This document shows positions 23,954 to 38,224 of a stretch of DNA of 64,000 nucleotides, one piece after another. Under the pieces are notes generated by a model. That model was not told where the DNA came from. It did not search any database and worked only from the letters and a program-made list of their open reading frames with translations. Made by a program: the position numbers and the translations under genes. Numbering within the stretch: the stretch's first letter is position 1; each line of letters begins with the position of its first letter. Source of the DNA: Stromatinia cepivora (Eukaryota > Ascomycota > Leotiomycetes > Helotiales > Sclerotiniaceae); the NCBI GenBank assembly GCA_014898415.1, contig RCTD01000008.1, positions 372,001 through 436,000 of the forward strand, given 5' to 3'.

Positions 23954-26900
23954 CTTTTTTATTGAGGATATTTTATTCGATCTTCCTAAACTACTAATTC
24001 TAATATTTTCTTGAATCTTTCGAAAGTAATCTTTGTATAAAGCTTCATCATTTTGTTAACAATTATATTATATATATTAATATAATTAGTAATGATTTTC
24101 TTTTTTTCTATCAAGTTTCTGATGAAATGATAACTGATATCTATATATTTGAATCGTTTATACAAATATAAATTCTTAATTAAAGTTAAAGCACCCTAAT
24201 TGTTATTAAACATTTAAACTATATCTTTATTCTTTCCAATATAATTTGATCTAAATAAATCTTTAAGTATTTATATAATCCATCTCCTTTGTTTGATGAA
24301 TATTACTATTACAATATATTCTGATTCTGTATTAAAGGTAATTATAAATATTTGTTTCTTGTTAATCTACAATATAAAACCTTTATAGAATATTACAACT
24401 CCCTTTGAAATACTTTTCCGGTTATATTTGTTATTAATTCAATCTGTATTTATATATACCTTTATTATATTGTTAAATATATTATATTCTTTATAGATAT
24501 TAGATTATATTTCTTTTAATCTGAATTATAATTTTTATTTGATTATTGATCATAGATATCATATTAGATTCTTCAAAGCTATAATATAATGTTTTACTGG
24601 TTTTGCTATAAATTATGAAAGTTTTTCAATTAAAAATATTATATTTAATCGAATATATATTATTAAATGAATTATATTTCTTATTTGTTATTGATATTCA
24701 TTTATATCTATTAATTCATTATTATCGATTATTGATCAGAAATAAGTATAATTTATTATTAATAGTTTCTTGGTTTGATATTATTTATATATAATACTAT
24801 ATTTAGTTAATATAATATCGAAATATTCTTTTTGGTTTATAATTAATATATATATTTTTTTATTGTAAATAATTCTAATATTTAGGATCTTATTAATCTC
24901 CTTTAGATTTTTGATATTAAAATAAACTAATAACTTTTTATCGAATCAAATGATTTGTAATGATATATATAATATAATAACGATATCGTTGATATATATT
25001 AATAATATTATATCACAATTTTTAGATATATATAAATATGGATCTATCAAACTTTATATAAAGTTTATATTTAAAAGTTCTTTCTTCAATAGTAAATTTC
25101 AGTTTCTTTTAGTTTGCTTTAAATTATATAGACTTTGTAAAACTCATAATATATATTCTTTTCGATTTTGATACCTTGGAGTGGTTTGAGGTAGATTTCT
25201 TTTTTTAAGTATGATTCAATAAAGATGTTTTTGATATCAAAATATAAATATTCCAAATTTTCTTTTGTAATAATAATTAGGAATAGTTTAAATATATTTA
25301 GTTTTATTATTGATGTAAACATTTTGTTGTAATCTTTTCCTAATATTTAATTGAACCTTTAAATTATTAATCTTGTTTTAAATCGTTTTATTTTGTTATC
25401 CTTTATTTTAATTATAAATATTTATTTTATCAAAATTAGATTATTTTCTTTAAAAAGTATATATTCTTTTTAAGTATTATTTTGAATTAAAGATATAATT
25501 TCCTTTTGAATAATTTCCTTTTATTTTTCAGAGTATTTTCAATCTAATATTGCTTTCTTATAAATTCTTGGTATTTTGATTCCCAGAACTTTTTTGATTG
25601 GATATATTATATCTTTTGTATTATTTATATTTATTAATGAAATTATAAAATCTGAAATAATTTTGTCTTTGATATAAGGGTTTATTTTGTAAATAATTGG
25701 GATTGTAATTATAATATGTTTTATACTTTCTTGAATTTTGATTTATATAAATATTATAATCAATATCCTTATAATCTTGTTTTCTTATTTTTCTTTAGGA
25801 TTTTGTTTTATATCTTTTTTCCGTTTTTGTATTAGATATTTTAGGGGTTTGTTTTTAAGGTTTATTATATCCTTTTATTCAATTTCAAATAATTATAGAT
25901 TTATTTCGTTTTTTGATTCTATTGAAATAAATTTATTAATAAAATTTAAGATAATCTTAAATTTTGCTTTCGATATAGATTCAGAATTTGCAGAAGTTGA
26001 TTTTTAAATTGGAATTTTTAGAATGATAGATTCGATATCTGAAATATCTTTAGAAAAAGATTCTTGATTTGTTTTCTGAATATTGTTATCTTCATTTTTA
26101 TTGTATATTGATATTGATATATTTAATTTATCTGATTTCAATTCGATAATTGGGATGCTTAGTATAATTATTGAATTTGGTATAATATTTATTAAAGAGA
26201 ATATTTAGAATAAAGGTGATATAGATATTGTATTTAATATTAAGAATGGAGAAGGTGCTGAGGATAGAAAAAATATTTTGTTTGTTATTGGTTTATTACA
26301 AAATCTTTGATCTAATTTTATATTCTTTGTTTTTTATAAATCTAAGTCATAATTTCTTAATTTAAAATTCAAATCTTTTTTTCGATAAAATTTATTTATA
26401 ATTACTTTATTTGATCGAAATATATAATTTAGTTTTGGAGAATATACTTTAATATATTTGTTTATAATTTTTGAATATCTTAGGAATATATCGATTCTTG
26501 AAGTATTCTATAATTTGTTATATCTTTGTTCTTTTGGAATAGTTTTGGAATTGATATAAATGTAATATTTGTTTTTTTAAACTTTGTATATCTTTATATT
26601 TGGTATTGTATTTATAAAAGTTTTTGTAAAAGATTGATCTATTCTATTCATATTAGAATCAATATTAATATAATTCCTAATATAAATATTATATTTTATA
26701 ATTTCGTTTTAAAACTTTAATAATAATCTAGTTTTTTTTAATATTGTTTTTATATTTGCTTTTATAATCTTTATATTCCGTTTTATAAATTCGTTTTGAT
26801 ATAAAGAGATAATTATTATAATTTCGGATTATATATTTGATAATTATTCATGAATAGTTTGTAGAAATTCCAATATATTATCAATCTTGATTATAATGAT

Positions 26901-27072
26901 CTTTTCTATTAACTTTTGGTGCAGGAAATAGTAGTATTGTTGACTATATAGATTGAACTAAGGATCCATAATTCTAATAAAAATAGAATTAAAATTATCC
27001 CCAAATATGGTTTATGCATTATTATGATCTCGTAATTTCAATTCTAATCCTATAATAGCCTTATTTCCAATA

Positions 27073-27104
27073 CTCCTTTATTGAAGATATTCTATTCGAT
27101 CCTC
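27073..27104 (-). other. Polypurine tract region of element C
   Basis: On the minus strand the 3' LTR is preceded by a CTTCAATAAAGGAG sequence, conserved in all copies as (T)CAATAAAGGA(G/A), the likely second-strand primer. Confidence 0.55.
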
Positions 27105-30100
27105 CTAGATTATTAATCCTAATATTTTCTTGAATCTTTCGAAAGCAATCCTTGTATAAGACTTTGTCATTCCATCAACAATTATATCGTATATATTGAT
27201 ATAACTAATAACGATTTTCTCCTTTTCTATTAAATCCCTAATGAAATAATAACTGATATCTATATATTTGGATTGTTTATATAAATATAGATTCTTGATT
27301 AAAACTAAAATGTTTTGATTATTATCAAACATTTGAACCGTATCTTTGTTCTTTCTAATATAATTTGATCTGAATAGATCTTTGAATATTTATACAATCC
27401 ATCTTCTTTGTTTGATAAACATTATTATTACAATATATTCTGATTTTGTACTAAAAATAATTACAAACATTTATTTCTTACTAATCTACGATATAAGACC
27501 TCCATAGAATATCACAACTCCCTTTAAAACACTTTTCCGATCATATTTGTTATTAGTTCAATCTATATCTATATATACCTTTATTATATTATCAGATATA
27601 TTGTATTCTTTGCAGATATCAGATTATACTCCCTTTGACCCGAATCATAGCTTCTATTTGATTGTTGATTGTAGATATCACATCAGATTCTTTAAAACTA
27701 TAATATAATGTTTTATTGATTTTATTATAAATTATAAAAGTCTTCTAATTAAGAATACTATATTTGATCAAGTATATATTATTAAATGAATTATATTTTC
27801 TATTTATTGTTGATATTCGTTTATATCTATCAGTTTATTGTTATCGATTGTTGATTGGAAATAGGTATAATCCATTATTAACAGTTTCTTAACTTGATGT
27901 TGTTTATATGTAATATTATATTTGATTAATATAACATCGAGATATTCTTCTTGATCTATAATTAATATATATGCTTTTCTATCGCAAATAATTCTAACAT
28001 TTAGGATCTTACTAATTTCCTTTAGATTCTTAATGTTAAAATAGGCCAATAGCTTTTCATCGAATCAAATGATTTGCAATAATATACATAATACAATAAT
28101 GATATCATCAATATATACTAATAATATTATATCACAATCTTTAGATATATATAGATATGAATCTATCAAACTTTATACAAAACTTATATCTAAAAGCTTT
28201 TTCTTCAATAATAAACTCCAATCCCTTTCAATTTGCTTCAAATTATATAAGTTTTGTAGAGCTTATAATATATATTCCTTTTTGATTTTAATACCTTAAA
28301 ATAATTCGAAATAAATCTCTTTCTTCAAATACGATTTGGTAAAGGTGTTTTTGATATCGAAATATAAATATTCCAAATTTTCCTTTGCGATAATAATTAG
28401 GAATAATCTGAGTATATCTAGCCTTATTATTGATACAAATGTTTTATTGTAATCCTTTCCTAATATTTAATTGAACCCTCGAATTACTAATCTTACCTTA
28501 AATCGTTCTACCTTATTATCCTTGATTTTAATTATAAATATCCATTTCGTCGAAACCAGATTACTTTTTTTAAAGAATATATATTCTTCCCAAATACCAT
28601 TTTGAACCAAAAATATGATTTCCTCTTAAATAACTTCCTTCCATTTTTCAGAGTATTCTCGATCCGATATTACTTCCTTATAAGTTCTTAATATTTTGAT
28701 TCCCAGAACTTCTTCGGCCGGATATGCTACACCTTCTGTATTGTCTGTATCTAATTTACCTGGTTTCAACTCGACAATTGGGGTGCTTGGTACAATCACT
28801 GAACTCGGTATAATATCTGCTGGAGAGAACGCTTAGAACGAAGATGATACAAGTATCGCGTTTAGTATTAAGAATGGAGAAGGTGCCTTGTTTGCTGCCG
28901 ATCTACTACAAGGTTTTCGATCTAATTCTATATTCTTTATTCTTTATAAATTTGATTCACAATTTCTTAATTTAAGATCCAAATCTCCTTTTCGATAAAA
29001 TTCATCTATAATTACTTTATTTAATCGAAATATATAATTTAATTCTGGAGAATATACTTTGATATATTTATTTATAACTTTTGAATATCCTAAGAATACA
29101 CCGATTCTCAAAATATCCCACAACTTATTATATCTCTATTCTTTCGGAATAATCTTGAGATTGATATAAATATAACATTTGCTCCCCCAAACTTTATATA
29201 TCTCTATATCTAATACTATATTTATAAAAACTTTTATAAAAGATCGATTTATTCTATTTATATTAGAATTAATATTAATACAATTCCTGATATAAATATC
29301 GTACTCTATAACTTCATCTCAAAATTCTAATAATAATCCAGTTTCTTTTAGCATTGTTTTTATATCTACTTCTGCAATCCTTATATTCTGTTTTGTAGAT
29401 TTGTTTTGATATGAAAAAGCAATTATTATAACTTCGGATTGTATACCTAATAATCATTCACGAATAGCTTATAGGAGTTCTAATATATTGTTAATCCTAA
29501 TTACAATGATCTTTTCTCTAATAGCTAATTCCATCTCCTTTTTCTAAGTTTTCAATATTTGAATTGCATTGTCTTTTTGTTTAAATAATATAATCCAATT
29601 TACTCTTATATAATTATCAATAATCAATATGAAATAATGATTCATTTAAATCGATTTTGGAAATAATCCTGCAATATCGAAATATATAAATTCGAGTCTT
29701 TTTGATTTATATAAACTCAATTGCTTTGGAATACGATTAATCATTTTGATGAGTATATACACTTTACAGATATCTAATTCAATTAGGACCTTTATTAGCT
29801 TAATTATATTGAATACCTTATATAGATTCTTGATCTTGTCTGGATCTAGATGATTGAATTTTCGATATTATAATAGGTATCTTTCTTTCTTTTTGAGTAT
29901 TAATTCGTTATCGATATCTTTGATACCATCGATTATCTTTGAAGAAAAACTTTTTTCCTGATTATTTTGATATATATTAAAACAAAAAACTATATCCTTA
30001 TATCCTTTAATTATATATAAAACTATATACATTCTATTTTATATTTTAATATAGATGATTTTTTTATTGTCCTTCTTGAAATATATATAATGAAAATTGA

Positions 30101-31210
30101 ATTCCCTTTATAATCCTATTTCGCAAATCCTTTTTTCTAACAACAAATTTACTCCTAATCTTAGTATATATAATATATTTGAAAATAGCATTTTAGAATT
30201 ATCTTTGTATATCATATCTACTAAACCCTAATGACAATAATACATCATTCCCCTATCAATCTTTATCCTTTGTTTGACAATAAATTCTATTGATCTAAAT
30301 AATAAAGATTGATCAGATATATATAAAGAAGTATCTATATCGATATACTATTTACTAAGGAAAATCTTATTAATAATTTCCTTTATCAAATTGCAATCTT
30401 TTTTTATTATATCCTCAATATCGGAATCTGATTTAAAAATATTATTAATAAAATATACTTAATCTTTCTTATTGAAATAAATCTTTTTCGGATTCAATAA
30501 TCCCTTTTTTTTTAATAACGAAGATAATTATAAAGGAGTTTATTGATTCGTATTAAATACAAACAGTTTTGTATATAATGATTTTCCTTTTGATATAGAT
30601 CACAAATATTATTTGGGATCTCGAAATCTGATTCTTGACATCGAAAAATATACCTAGATTCTTTCGCAATTTGTATTAACTTTGATTTATCCTTAAAACG
30701 AAATTCCTTAACCTACAAATACTTGATCTTATCGTCAATACTAAAACTAATTTGAATATCCAATATATCCATTACTCCTTGATAATCGATTAAAAGATTA
30801 TATATTAAAACCAAAAATAAGATAATATCTTAATATACTGATCAATAGCTTTCGTCTACAATTTCTAATTTCCTTTTATACTTTTTCAGTTTGTTCTAAA
30901 CTTCGATAATGATTATATCGGGATAAATATTGAATTGGAATTTGAAGTTCTGAATTATCGTTATATATATATTGATTGTAATTATACTAACTCTGATATA
31001 TTTTGATTTAAAATATCTCTAGAGTATATATATTATTGAATATTCGTTAATAAAGGCTTCATCATCATTATTGAATATTGTACAAATATATAATAATATA
31101 TTCACTTCATTCTTTAAGTATTCCGATTTCAATTCGATATTATAATATATACGATTATTGATTTCGTAAATAGATACTATATTGGATCCTGCAATCTACA
31201 TATATTCGTT
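27105..31210 (-). pseudogene. gag-pol of element C, deleted and stop-ridden
   Basis: RNase H end is open at 27105-27332 (SKYIDISYYFIRDLIEKEK and GMTKSYTRIAFERFKKILG). The RT C-terminal part is open at 27804-28049. Integrase, GAG-pre-integrase and gag follow to the right on the minus strand with stops. The linker is deleted as noted for the element. Confidence 0.85.
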
Positions 31211-31725
31211 TAATATTTAATCAATTATATAAAACTATCCTTTTTTTCTCAATTATATCTTTATTTATCTGAACCATTGCTTATAATTATTTTGATCGAA
31301 TTTCGAAAGATTATTTAATTCCGATATTATAAAGATTTCTTACTGTTTGATAAATATCAAAAATAATCTTTAGATTTTTAAAATAATCTTAAAAAATATA
31401 TAGCAAATAGATTCAGGATAATAAAGAAATATAAAAATAAAACAATAAAAGAATTTATAAGATCATATTGTAATATATTTTCTTGTAATTGTGCGAACTT
31501 GTTTTTCGTCTTTGCTATAATTCTATATCAGCATTGTACAGACTACTCTCCGCTCTGGCTTATGATATTGTGAATTATAAACTGTATTGTCGTATTTCAA
31601 CTCTACTTCAATAGTATTATATGAAAACTCTGATTTTCACTCTATTCCATCCTTATTAATTATACTAATCCTTTCTCGATTTGCTTTGCTTTCTAATCAT
31701 TATTATACAACCAGATCTCATAACC

Positions 31726-31891
31726 TATTAACTTTTGATATAAAAAGTAATAGTATTATTAACTATATAGATTGAATTAAGGATCTATAATTCTAATAAG
31801 AATAGAATTGAGATTATCCCTAAATATGATCTATACACCATTATGGTCTCGTAACCTCAATTCTAATCCTATGATGGCCTCATTTCCAACA
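31726..31891 (-). repeat. 5' LTR of element C
   Basis: 166 bp ending CATTTCCAACA on the plus strand. Directly inward lies the primer-binding region GGTTATGAGATCTGG (minus strand, 31725-31711). Confidence 0.9.
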
Positions 31892-32541
31892 TTTTCTCTA
31901 ATAATCAATTCTATTTCCTTTTTCCAAGTTTTTAATATTTGAATTGTATTATCTTTTTGTTTAAATAATATAATCCAATTTATTTTTATATAATTATCGA
32001 TAATCAATATAAAATAATGATTCTTTCGAATTGATTTTGGGAATAATTCTATAATATCGAAATGTATAAATTTGAGTTTCTTTGATTTGTATAGATTCAA
32101 TTGCTTTGGAATACAATTGATTATCTTGATGAATATATATATTTTGTAGATATCTAATTCAAATGGGATCTTTATTAGTTTGGTTATATTGAATATCTTA
32201 TATAGATTCTTGATCTTATTTAATCCTAGATAATTGAATCTTCGATATTATAATAAATATCTTTTTTTCTTTTTGAATATTAATTCATTATCGATATCTT
32301 TGATATTATCGATTATCTTTAAAGAAAAGTCTTTTTTCTAATCATTTTGATATATATTCAAATAAAGAATTATATCCTTGTATTCTTTGATCATATATAA
32401 AACCATATATATTCTGTTTTATATTTTAATATAAATAACTTTCTTATTATTCTTTTTGAAATATATATAATAAGAATTGAATTTCTTTTACAATCCTGTT
32501 TCGCAGATCCTTTTTTCTAATAACAAATTTACTTTTAATTC

Positions 32542-32707
32542 TGTTGGAAATGAGACCATCAGAGGATTAGAATTGAGGTCACGTGATCACAATGGTGCAC
32601 AGACCATATTTGGGGATAACCTCAATTCTATTTTTATTAGAATAATAAATCCTTAGTTCAATCTATATAATCAATAATATTATTATTTTCTATATCAAAA
32701 GTTAATA
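32542..32707 (+). repeat. 5' LTR of element D
   Basis: 166 bp, followed at 32708 by GGTTATAAGATCCG in the primer-binding position. Confidence 0.9.
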
Positions 32708-33300
32708 GGTTATAAGATCCGATTGTATAGTAGTGATTAGAAAATAAAGTAAATCGAGAAAGGATTAATATAATTAATAAGAATGAAACAAAGTGAAAAT
32801 TAAAATTTTCATATAATATTATTGAAGTAAAGTTGAAATATAATAATACAGTTTATAATTTATAATATTATAAATCAAAATGGAAAACAATCTATATAAT
32901 ATTAATATAGAATTATAACAAAAGTAAAGAGCAAATTTGTATAGTTATAAGAAAATATATTATAATACAATTTTATGAATTTTCTTATTATTTTATTTTT
33001 ATATTTCTTTATTATCCTGAACTTATTTATTGTATATTTTTTAAAATTGTTTTAAAAACTTAAAGATTATCTTCGATATCCATTAAACAATAAGAAATCT
33101 TTATAATATCGAAATCAAATAATCTTTCGAAATTCGATCAAAATAATTATGAATAATAGTTTAAATAAATAAAGATACAATTAAAAGGAAAAAGATGATT
33201 TTATATAATTGATCAAATATTAAACGAATATATATAGATTACAGAATCCAATATAGTATCTGTTTATAAAATCAATAATCGTGTATATTACAATATCGAA

Positions 33301-33591
33301 TTGAAATCGGAATATTTAAAGGACAAAGCAAATACATTATTATATATTTATATAATATTCAATAATAATAATAAAGTCTTTATCAACGAATATTCAATAG
33401 TATATATATTTTGGAGATACCTTAAATCGAAATATACCAAAATCAATATAATCACAATCAATATATATATAATGATGATCCAGAACTTCAAATTTCAATC
33501 CGATATTTATTCCGATATAATTATTATCGAAATTTGGAACAAATTGAAAAAGTATAAAAGGAAATTAGAAGTTGCAAACGAAAACTATTGA
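33301..33591 (+). pseudogene. gag fragment of element D
   Basis: Open stretch of 97 codons (KSEYLKDKANTLLYIYIIFN.., ending KRKLEVANENY) matching the gag start of A, C, G and M. It begins within the frame (TTG), not at a true start codon; the frame continues with stops on both sides. Confidence 0.75.
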
Positions 33592-34971
33592 TTAATATAT
33601 CAAGATATTGTTTTGTTTTTGATTTTAATATATAATCTTTCAATTGATTATCAAAAAATAATAAATATATTAGATATCCAAATTAATTTTAATATCAACA
33701 ATAAAATTAAATATTTGTAAATTAAGGAATTTTGTTTTAAGGATGAATCAGAATAAATATAAATTGTAAAAGGATTTAGATATATTTTTTGATATTAAAA
33801 ATCAGATTTCGAAACCCTAAATAATACTTGTAATCTATATTAAAAAGAAGATTATTATATATAAGATTATCTATATTTAATACAAGCCAATAAACTCCTT
33901 TGTAATTATCTTTATTACCAAAAAAGAAAAAGATTATTGAATCCGAAGAAGGTTTATTTTAATAAGAAAGACTAAATATATTCTACTAATAATATCCTTA
34001 AATCAAATTCCGATATTAAAAATATAATAAAGAAAGATTACAATTTGATAAAGAAGATTATTAATAAAACTTCTTTTAACAAATAATATACCGATATAAA
34101 TACTTCTTTATATATATCTGATTAATCTTTATTATTCAGATTAATAGATTCTATTATCAAATAAAGAATAAAGATTAATGGGAAAGTAATATATTATTGT
34201 TATTAAGGTTTAATAGATATAATATACAAAGATAATTCTAAAATACTATTTTCAAATATATTATATATACTAAAGCTAGAAATAAATTTGTTGTTAAGAA
34301 AAAGGATTTACAAAATAGGATTACAAAAAAAATTCAATTTTTATTATATATATTTCAAAAAAAATAATAAAAAAGTTATTTATATTAGAATATAAAATAG
34401 AATATATATGATTTCATATATAATCAAAGAATATAAGGATATAGCTTTCTATTTGAATATATATCAAAATGATCAAGAAAAAGGCTTTTCTTTAAAGATA
34501 ATTGATAATATTAAAGATATCGATAATGAATTAATATTTAAAGAGAAAGAAAGATATCTGTTATGATATCGAAGATTCAATTATTTAGGTTTAAATAAAA
34601 TCAAGAATCTATATAAGATATTCAATATAACTAAATTAATAAAAATCCTAATTGAATTAGATATCTATAAAGTATATATATTTATCAAAATGATCAATTG
34701 TATTTCAAAGCAATTGAATCCATATAAATCAAAGAGATTCGAATTTATATATTTCGATATTATAGGATCATTCCCAAAATCGATTCAAAAGAATCATTAT
34801 TTTATATTGATTATTGATAATTATACAAAAGTAAATTGAATTATATTATTTAAACAAAAAGACGATATAATTCAAATATTGAAAATTTGGAAAAAGAAGA
34901 TGGAATTGGTTATTGAAGAAAAGATCATTATAATTAAAATTGATAATATATTAGAATTCTTATAAGTTATT

Positions 34972-35651
34972 TGTCACGGAAAGCCCTGTGATCCCCTGTA
35001 TCTTATGAAGGATCAAAGCGTATGCTTTCCAATCAGAATGAAGGATCTATTAGCCCTTACCAATCTACCAATTAATAAAATGATCCTGATATCCTAATAA
35101 ACAAAGATCTAGCCTAATTAAGGTATATATCAACTAGATAACCATTCATTTGTTCTATATATACAATTCTTGATTTATATAATCAAGGGCAAATCATTCA
35201 ATTCTTTTACTCTACCAATCATATATACCACCTATTCCCCGATCCCTGAAAGTACTTTGTAATTATACTATTCCATGATAATTATGAGCCCGGTAACATT
35301 TATGATGTAATAGTATCATTTCTCATTCGTACTCATATTCATTTGAGCATCCAATGAATTCACTTTCGATTAATCAACCAATCAAGGTTTCCAGAATTCA
35401 TTGGGCCCTTTTCTCGCTATTCAACCAATCATCTTCCTGGTTTGAATCTATTATAGGACCCATACAGAATCATTATTCTATTCGGGTTAGCAACACAGAG
35501 ATTACAGCAAAGGACTACATCATCAGGTATATTCACAGAGATCACTGCCTATTCCAGCTAATCCGTAATCTCGGGGGTGTGTCACGGGAAATGATTATTA
35601 TATCAACCCAATTAACCATTCGTCAAGAGTGGCGTCACTTTTGGTGTGACA
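34972..35651 (+). mobile_element. Element E: one-LTR non-autonomous derivative of family 2, inside D
   Basis: 680 bp from TGTCACGG to GTGTGACA with the TSD TTATT at 34967-34971 and 35652-35656. The first about 309 bp are the family-2 LTR, followed by the primer-binding sequence ATTATGAGCCCGGTA. The remaining about 350 bp are unlike F or J, have normal base composition and carry an open frame. There is no second LTR. The only similar copy here is H. Confidence 0.85.
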
Positions 35652-35680
35652 TTATTTGTAAATGGTTATTAGATATATAA
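35354..35680 (+). CDS. Small ORF of elements E/H, unknown protein
   Basis: ATG at 35354; 96 codons lie inside E and the frame reads 12 codons into D before a stop. The corresponding frame in H (54891-55184) is also open, with one extra ATT codon, few substitutions and a TGA inside the element, but its first codon is ATA (G-to-A of ATG). The predicted protein begins MNSLSINQP and contains IHWALFSLF, SIRVSNTEITAKDY and TQLTIRQEWRHF. I recognise no domain. It may be a captured gene fragment. Confidence 0.4.
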   Translation: MNSLSINQPIKVSRIHWALFSLFNQSSSWFESIIGPIQNHYSIRVSNTEITAKDYIIRYIHRDHCLFQLIRNLGGVSREMIIISTQLTIRQEWRHFWCDIICKWLLDI

Positions 35681-37076
35681 TCCGAAATTATAATAATTAT
35701 TTCTTTATATCAAAACGGATTTATAGAACGGAATATAAGGATTATAGAAACAGATATAAAAACAATATTAAAAGAAACTGGATTATTATTAGAATTTTGG
35801 AATGAAATTATAGAATATAATATTTATATTAGGAATTATATTAGTATTGGTCTTGATATAAATGAAATAGATTGATTTCTTATAAAAGCTTTTACAAATA
35901 TAATATCAAATATAAAGATATATAAAATCTAGAGGAACAAATGTTATATTTATATCAATCCTAAGATTATTCCGAAAGGGCAAAGATATAATAAGTTGCA
36001 GAATATTTCGAAAATTGATGTATTCTTAGGATATTCAAAAGTTACAAACAAATATATCAAAGTATATTCTTTAAAATTAGATTATATATTTCGATCAAAT
36101 AAAATAATTATAAATGAATTTTATTGAAAAAGAGATTTGAATCTTAAATTAAGAAATTGTAAATCAGGTTTATAAGGAATTAAGAATATAGAATTAAATC
36201 GAAGATTTCATAATAGATTAGTAATAAATAAAGCATTTTCTTTATCCTCAATATTAAATACGATATTTATATCACCCTTATTCCAAGCGTTCTTTTCAAC
36301 AGATATTATATTGAATTCAGTAATTATATTAAATACTTCAATTATCGAATTGAAATTAGATAAAATTAGATATATCAATATTAATATATAATGAAAATAA
36401 AAATAGTAATATTCAAAAAACAAATCAAGAATCTTCTTCCAAAAATATTTCAAATATCGAATCTATTATTTCAGAGATTCCAATCCAAAAGTCAATTTCT
36501 ATAAATCCTGAATCTATATCAAAAACAAAATTTAAGATTGTTTTAAATTTTATTGATAAATCTATTTCAATAAAATTAGAAAGCGAAATAAATCTATAAT
36601 CATTTGAGATCGAATAAAAGGATACAATGAATCTTGAAAACGAATCTTTAAAATATCTAATATAAAAACAGAAAAGAGATATAAAACAAAATTCTAAAGA
36701 AGAATAAGAAAGCAAGATTATAAAGATATTGATTACAATATTTATACAAATCAAAACTCAAGAAAGTATAGAATATATTATAATTATAATTCTAATCATT
36801 TATAAGATAGATCTTTATATCAAAGATAAGATTATTTTAGATTTTATGATTTCGTTGATAAATATAGATAATACAGAAAGTATAATATATTTAGTCGAAG
36901 AAGTTCTGAGAATCAAAATATTAAGAATTTATAAGGAAGCAATATCGGATTGAAAATATTCTGAAAAATGAAAGGAAACTATCCAAAAGGAAATCATATT
37001 TTTGGTTCAAAATAATAATTGGAAAGAATATATATTCCTTAAAAAAAGTAATCTGGTTTCGACGAAATAGATATTT

Positions 37077-37385
37077 TATCACGGGATAGTATGATTACAC
37101 AGCACTTTCAGGGATCGTTGAATAGGTGGTACACGTGATTGGTAGAGTAAAAGAATTGAATGATTTGCCCTTGATTATATGAATCAAGAGCTGTATATAT
37201 AGAACAAATGAATGATTATTTAACTGATATACATTTTAATTAGGCTAGATCTTTGTTTATTAGTATATTAGGATCACTTTATCAATTGATGGATTAATAA
37301 GGGTTAGTAAATCCTTCATTTCGATTAGAAAGTATATGCTTTGATCCTTTATAAGATATAGGGGATTGCAGGGTTTTCCATGATA
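37077..37385 (-). repeat. 3' LTR of element F
   Basis: 309 bp; plus strand starts TATCACGGGATAG and ends TTTCCATGATA. Same LTR as at 14483 and 50515, and as the first part of E and H. Confidence 0.9.
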
Positions 37386-38224
37386 TACCCTCCAGATCGG
37401 AAGGCGATTTGAAACAAATGGAAAGGTATAGAAAATGGCAATTCATATGATTCATGAATGAATATATAAGGCGATTATAAATAGATATCAATTAAGGATT
37501 GGTATAATATATAAACCTGAAATGATTTTGATATCTTTAGAATAGAGAAGAATTTGAATATATATAAATCGCAAATTTTTCTTGGTTTTTGGTTTGTTAT
37601 TTATGATATTCTTCAAAATCAAGATTTTGAATAATAAAAAGAAAGTTTTCTGTTAAAAGAATATAAATGATTAATCGATTTTGCAATGTAGCAATTGAGA
37701 ATGTATATAATTGCTAGACTATAATATATTGATTGCGATGGCGAAATAAAATAAGTGAATTTTTTAAAGGTATATAGATCCCTTTTTCATATTTTTGTTT
37801 TTGTTTTAATCAAGCTTTTATTGATTATTATTATATTTAAGATTTTGGGGTCTAAGAAGGCTAAATAAGCGAATCTCAATCATATTAAACAAATAATAAT
37901 TGAAAAAAAAGTTTTGAAAGAATCAAATACAAAAGAAGATTCCAATACTCTTTTGAAGGATCAATAAATCGAGCAAAGAGAATTAATGAATCTAATATAG
38001 ATGATAAATTAAGATATCGATCTCTAAAAACATAATTTAACTAAATCTGTTTCTAAAATAACGCATCGTTATTTATTTCAGAAATTGTTTCTTTTTGTTG
38101 AAGGAATTGCTGTTTGTTGTAGTCAATTGCCAGTTATAGGTTTAGGTAGTAATTTGAAGGTAGGTTTCATTTTTGAATTCTGTTATATGATTGAAAGGTT
38201 TTATTAATTCTGTGTTTATAATTA

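Larger units (their letters stand above)
26907..31891 (-). mobile_element. Element C: family-1 Copia element with internal deletion, inside B
   Basis: Minus-oriented, 4,985 bp, LTRs 26907-27072 and 31726-31891, TSD TTTTC at 26902-26906 and 31892-31896. It lacks about 496 bp compared with A and G. The missing piece lies in the linker between integrase and RT; the junction is near 28,751, inside GTCTGTATCTAATTTACC. The remaining sequence is among the better preserved copies. Confidence 0.92.
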
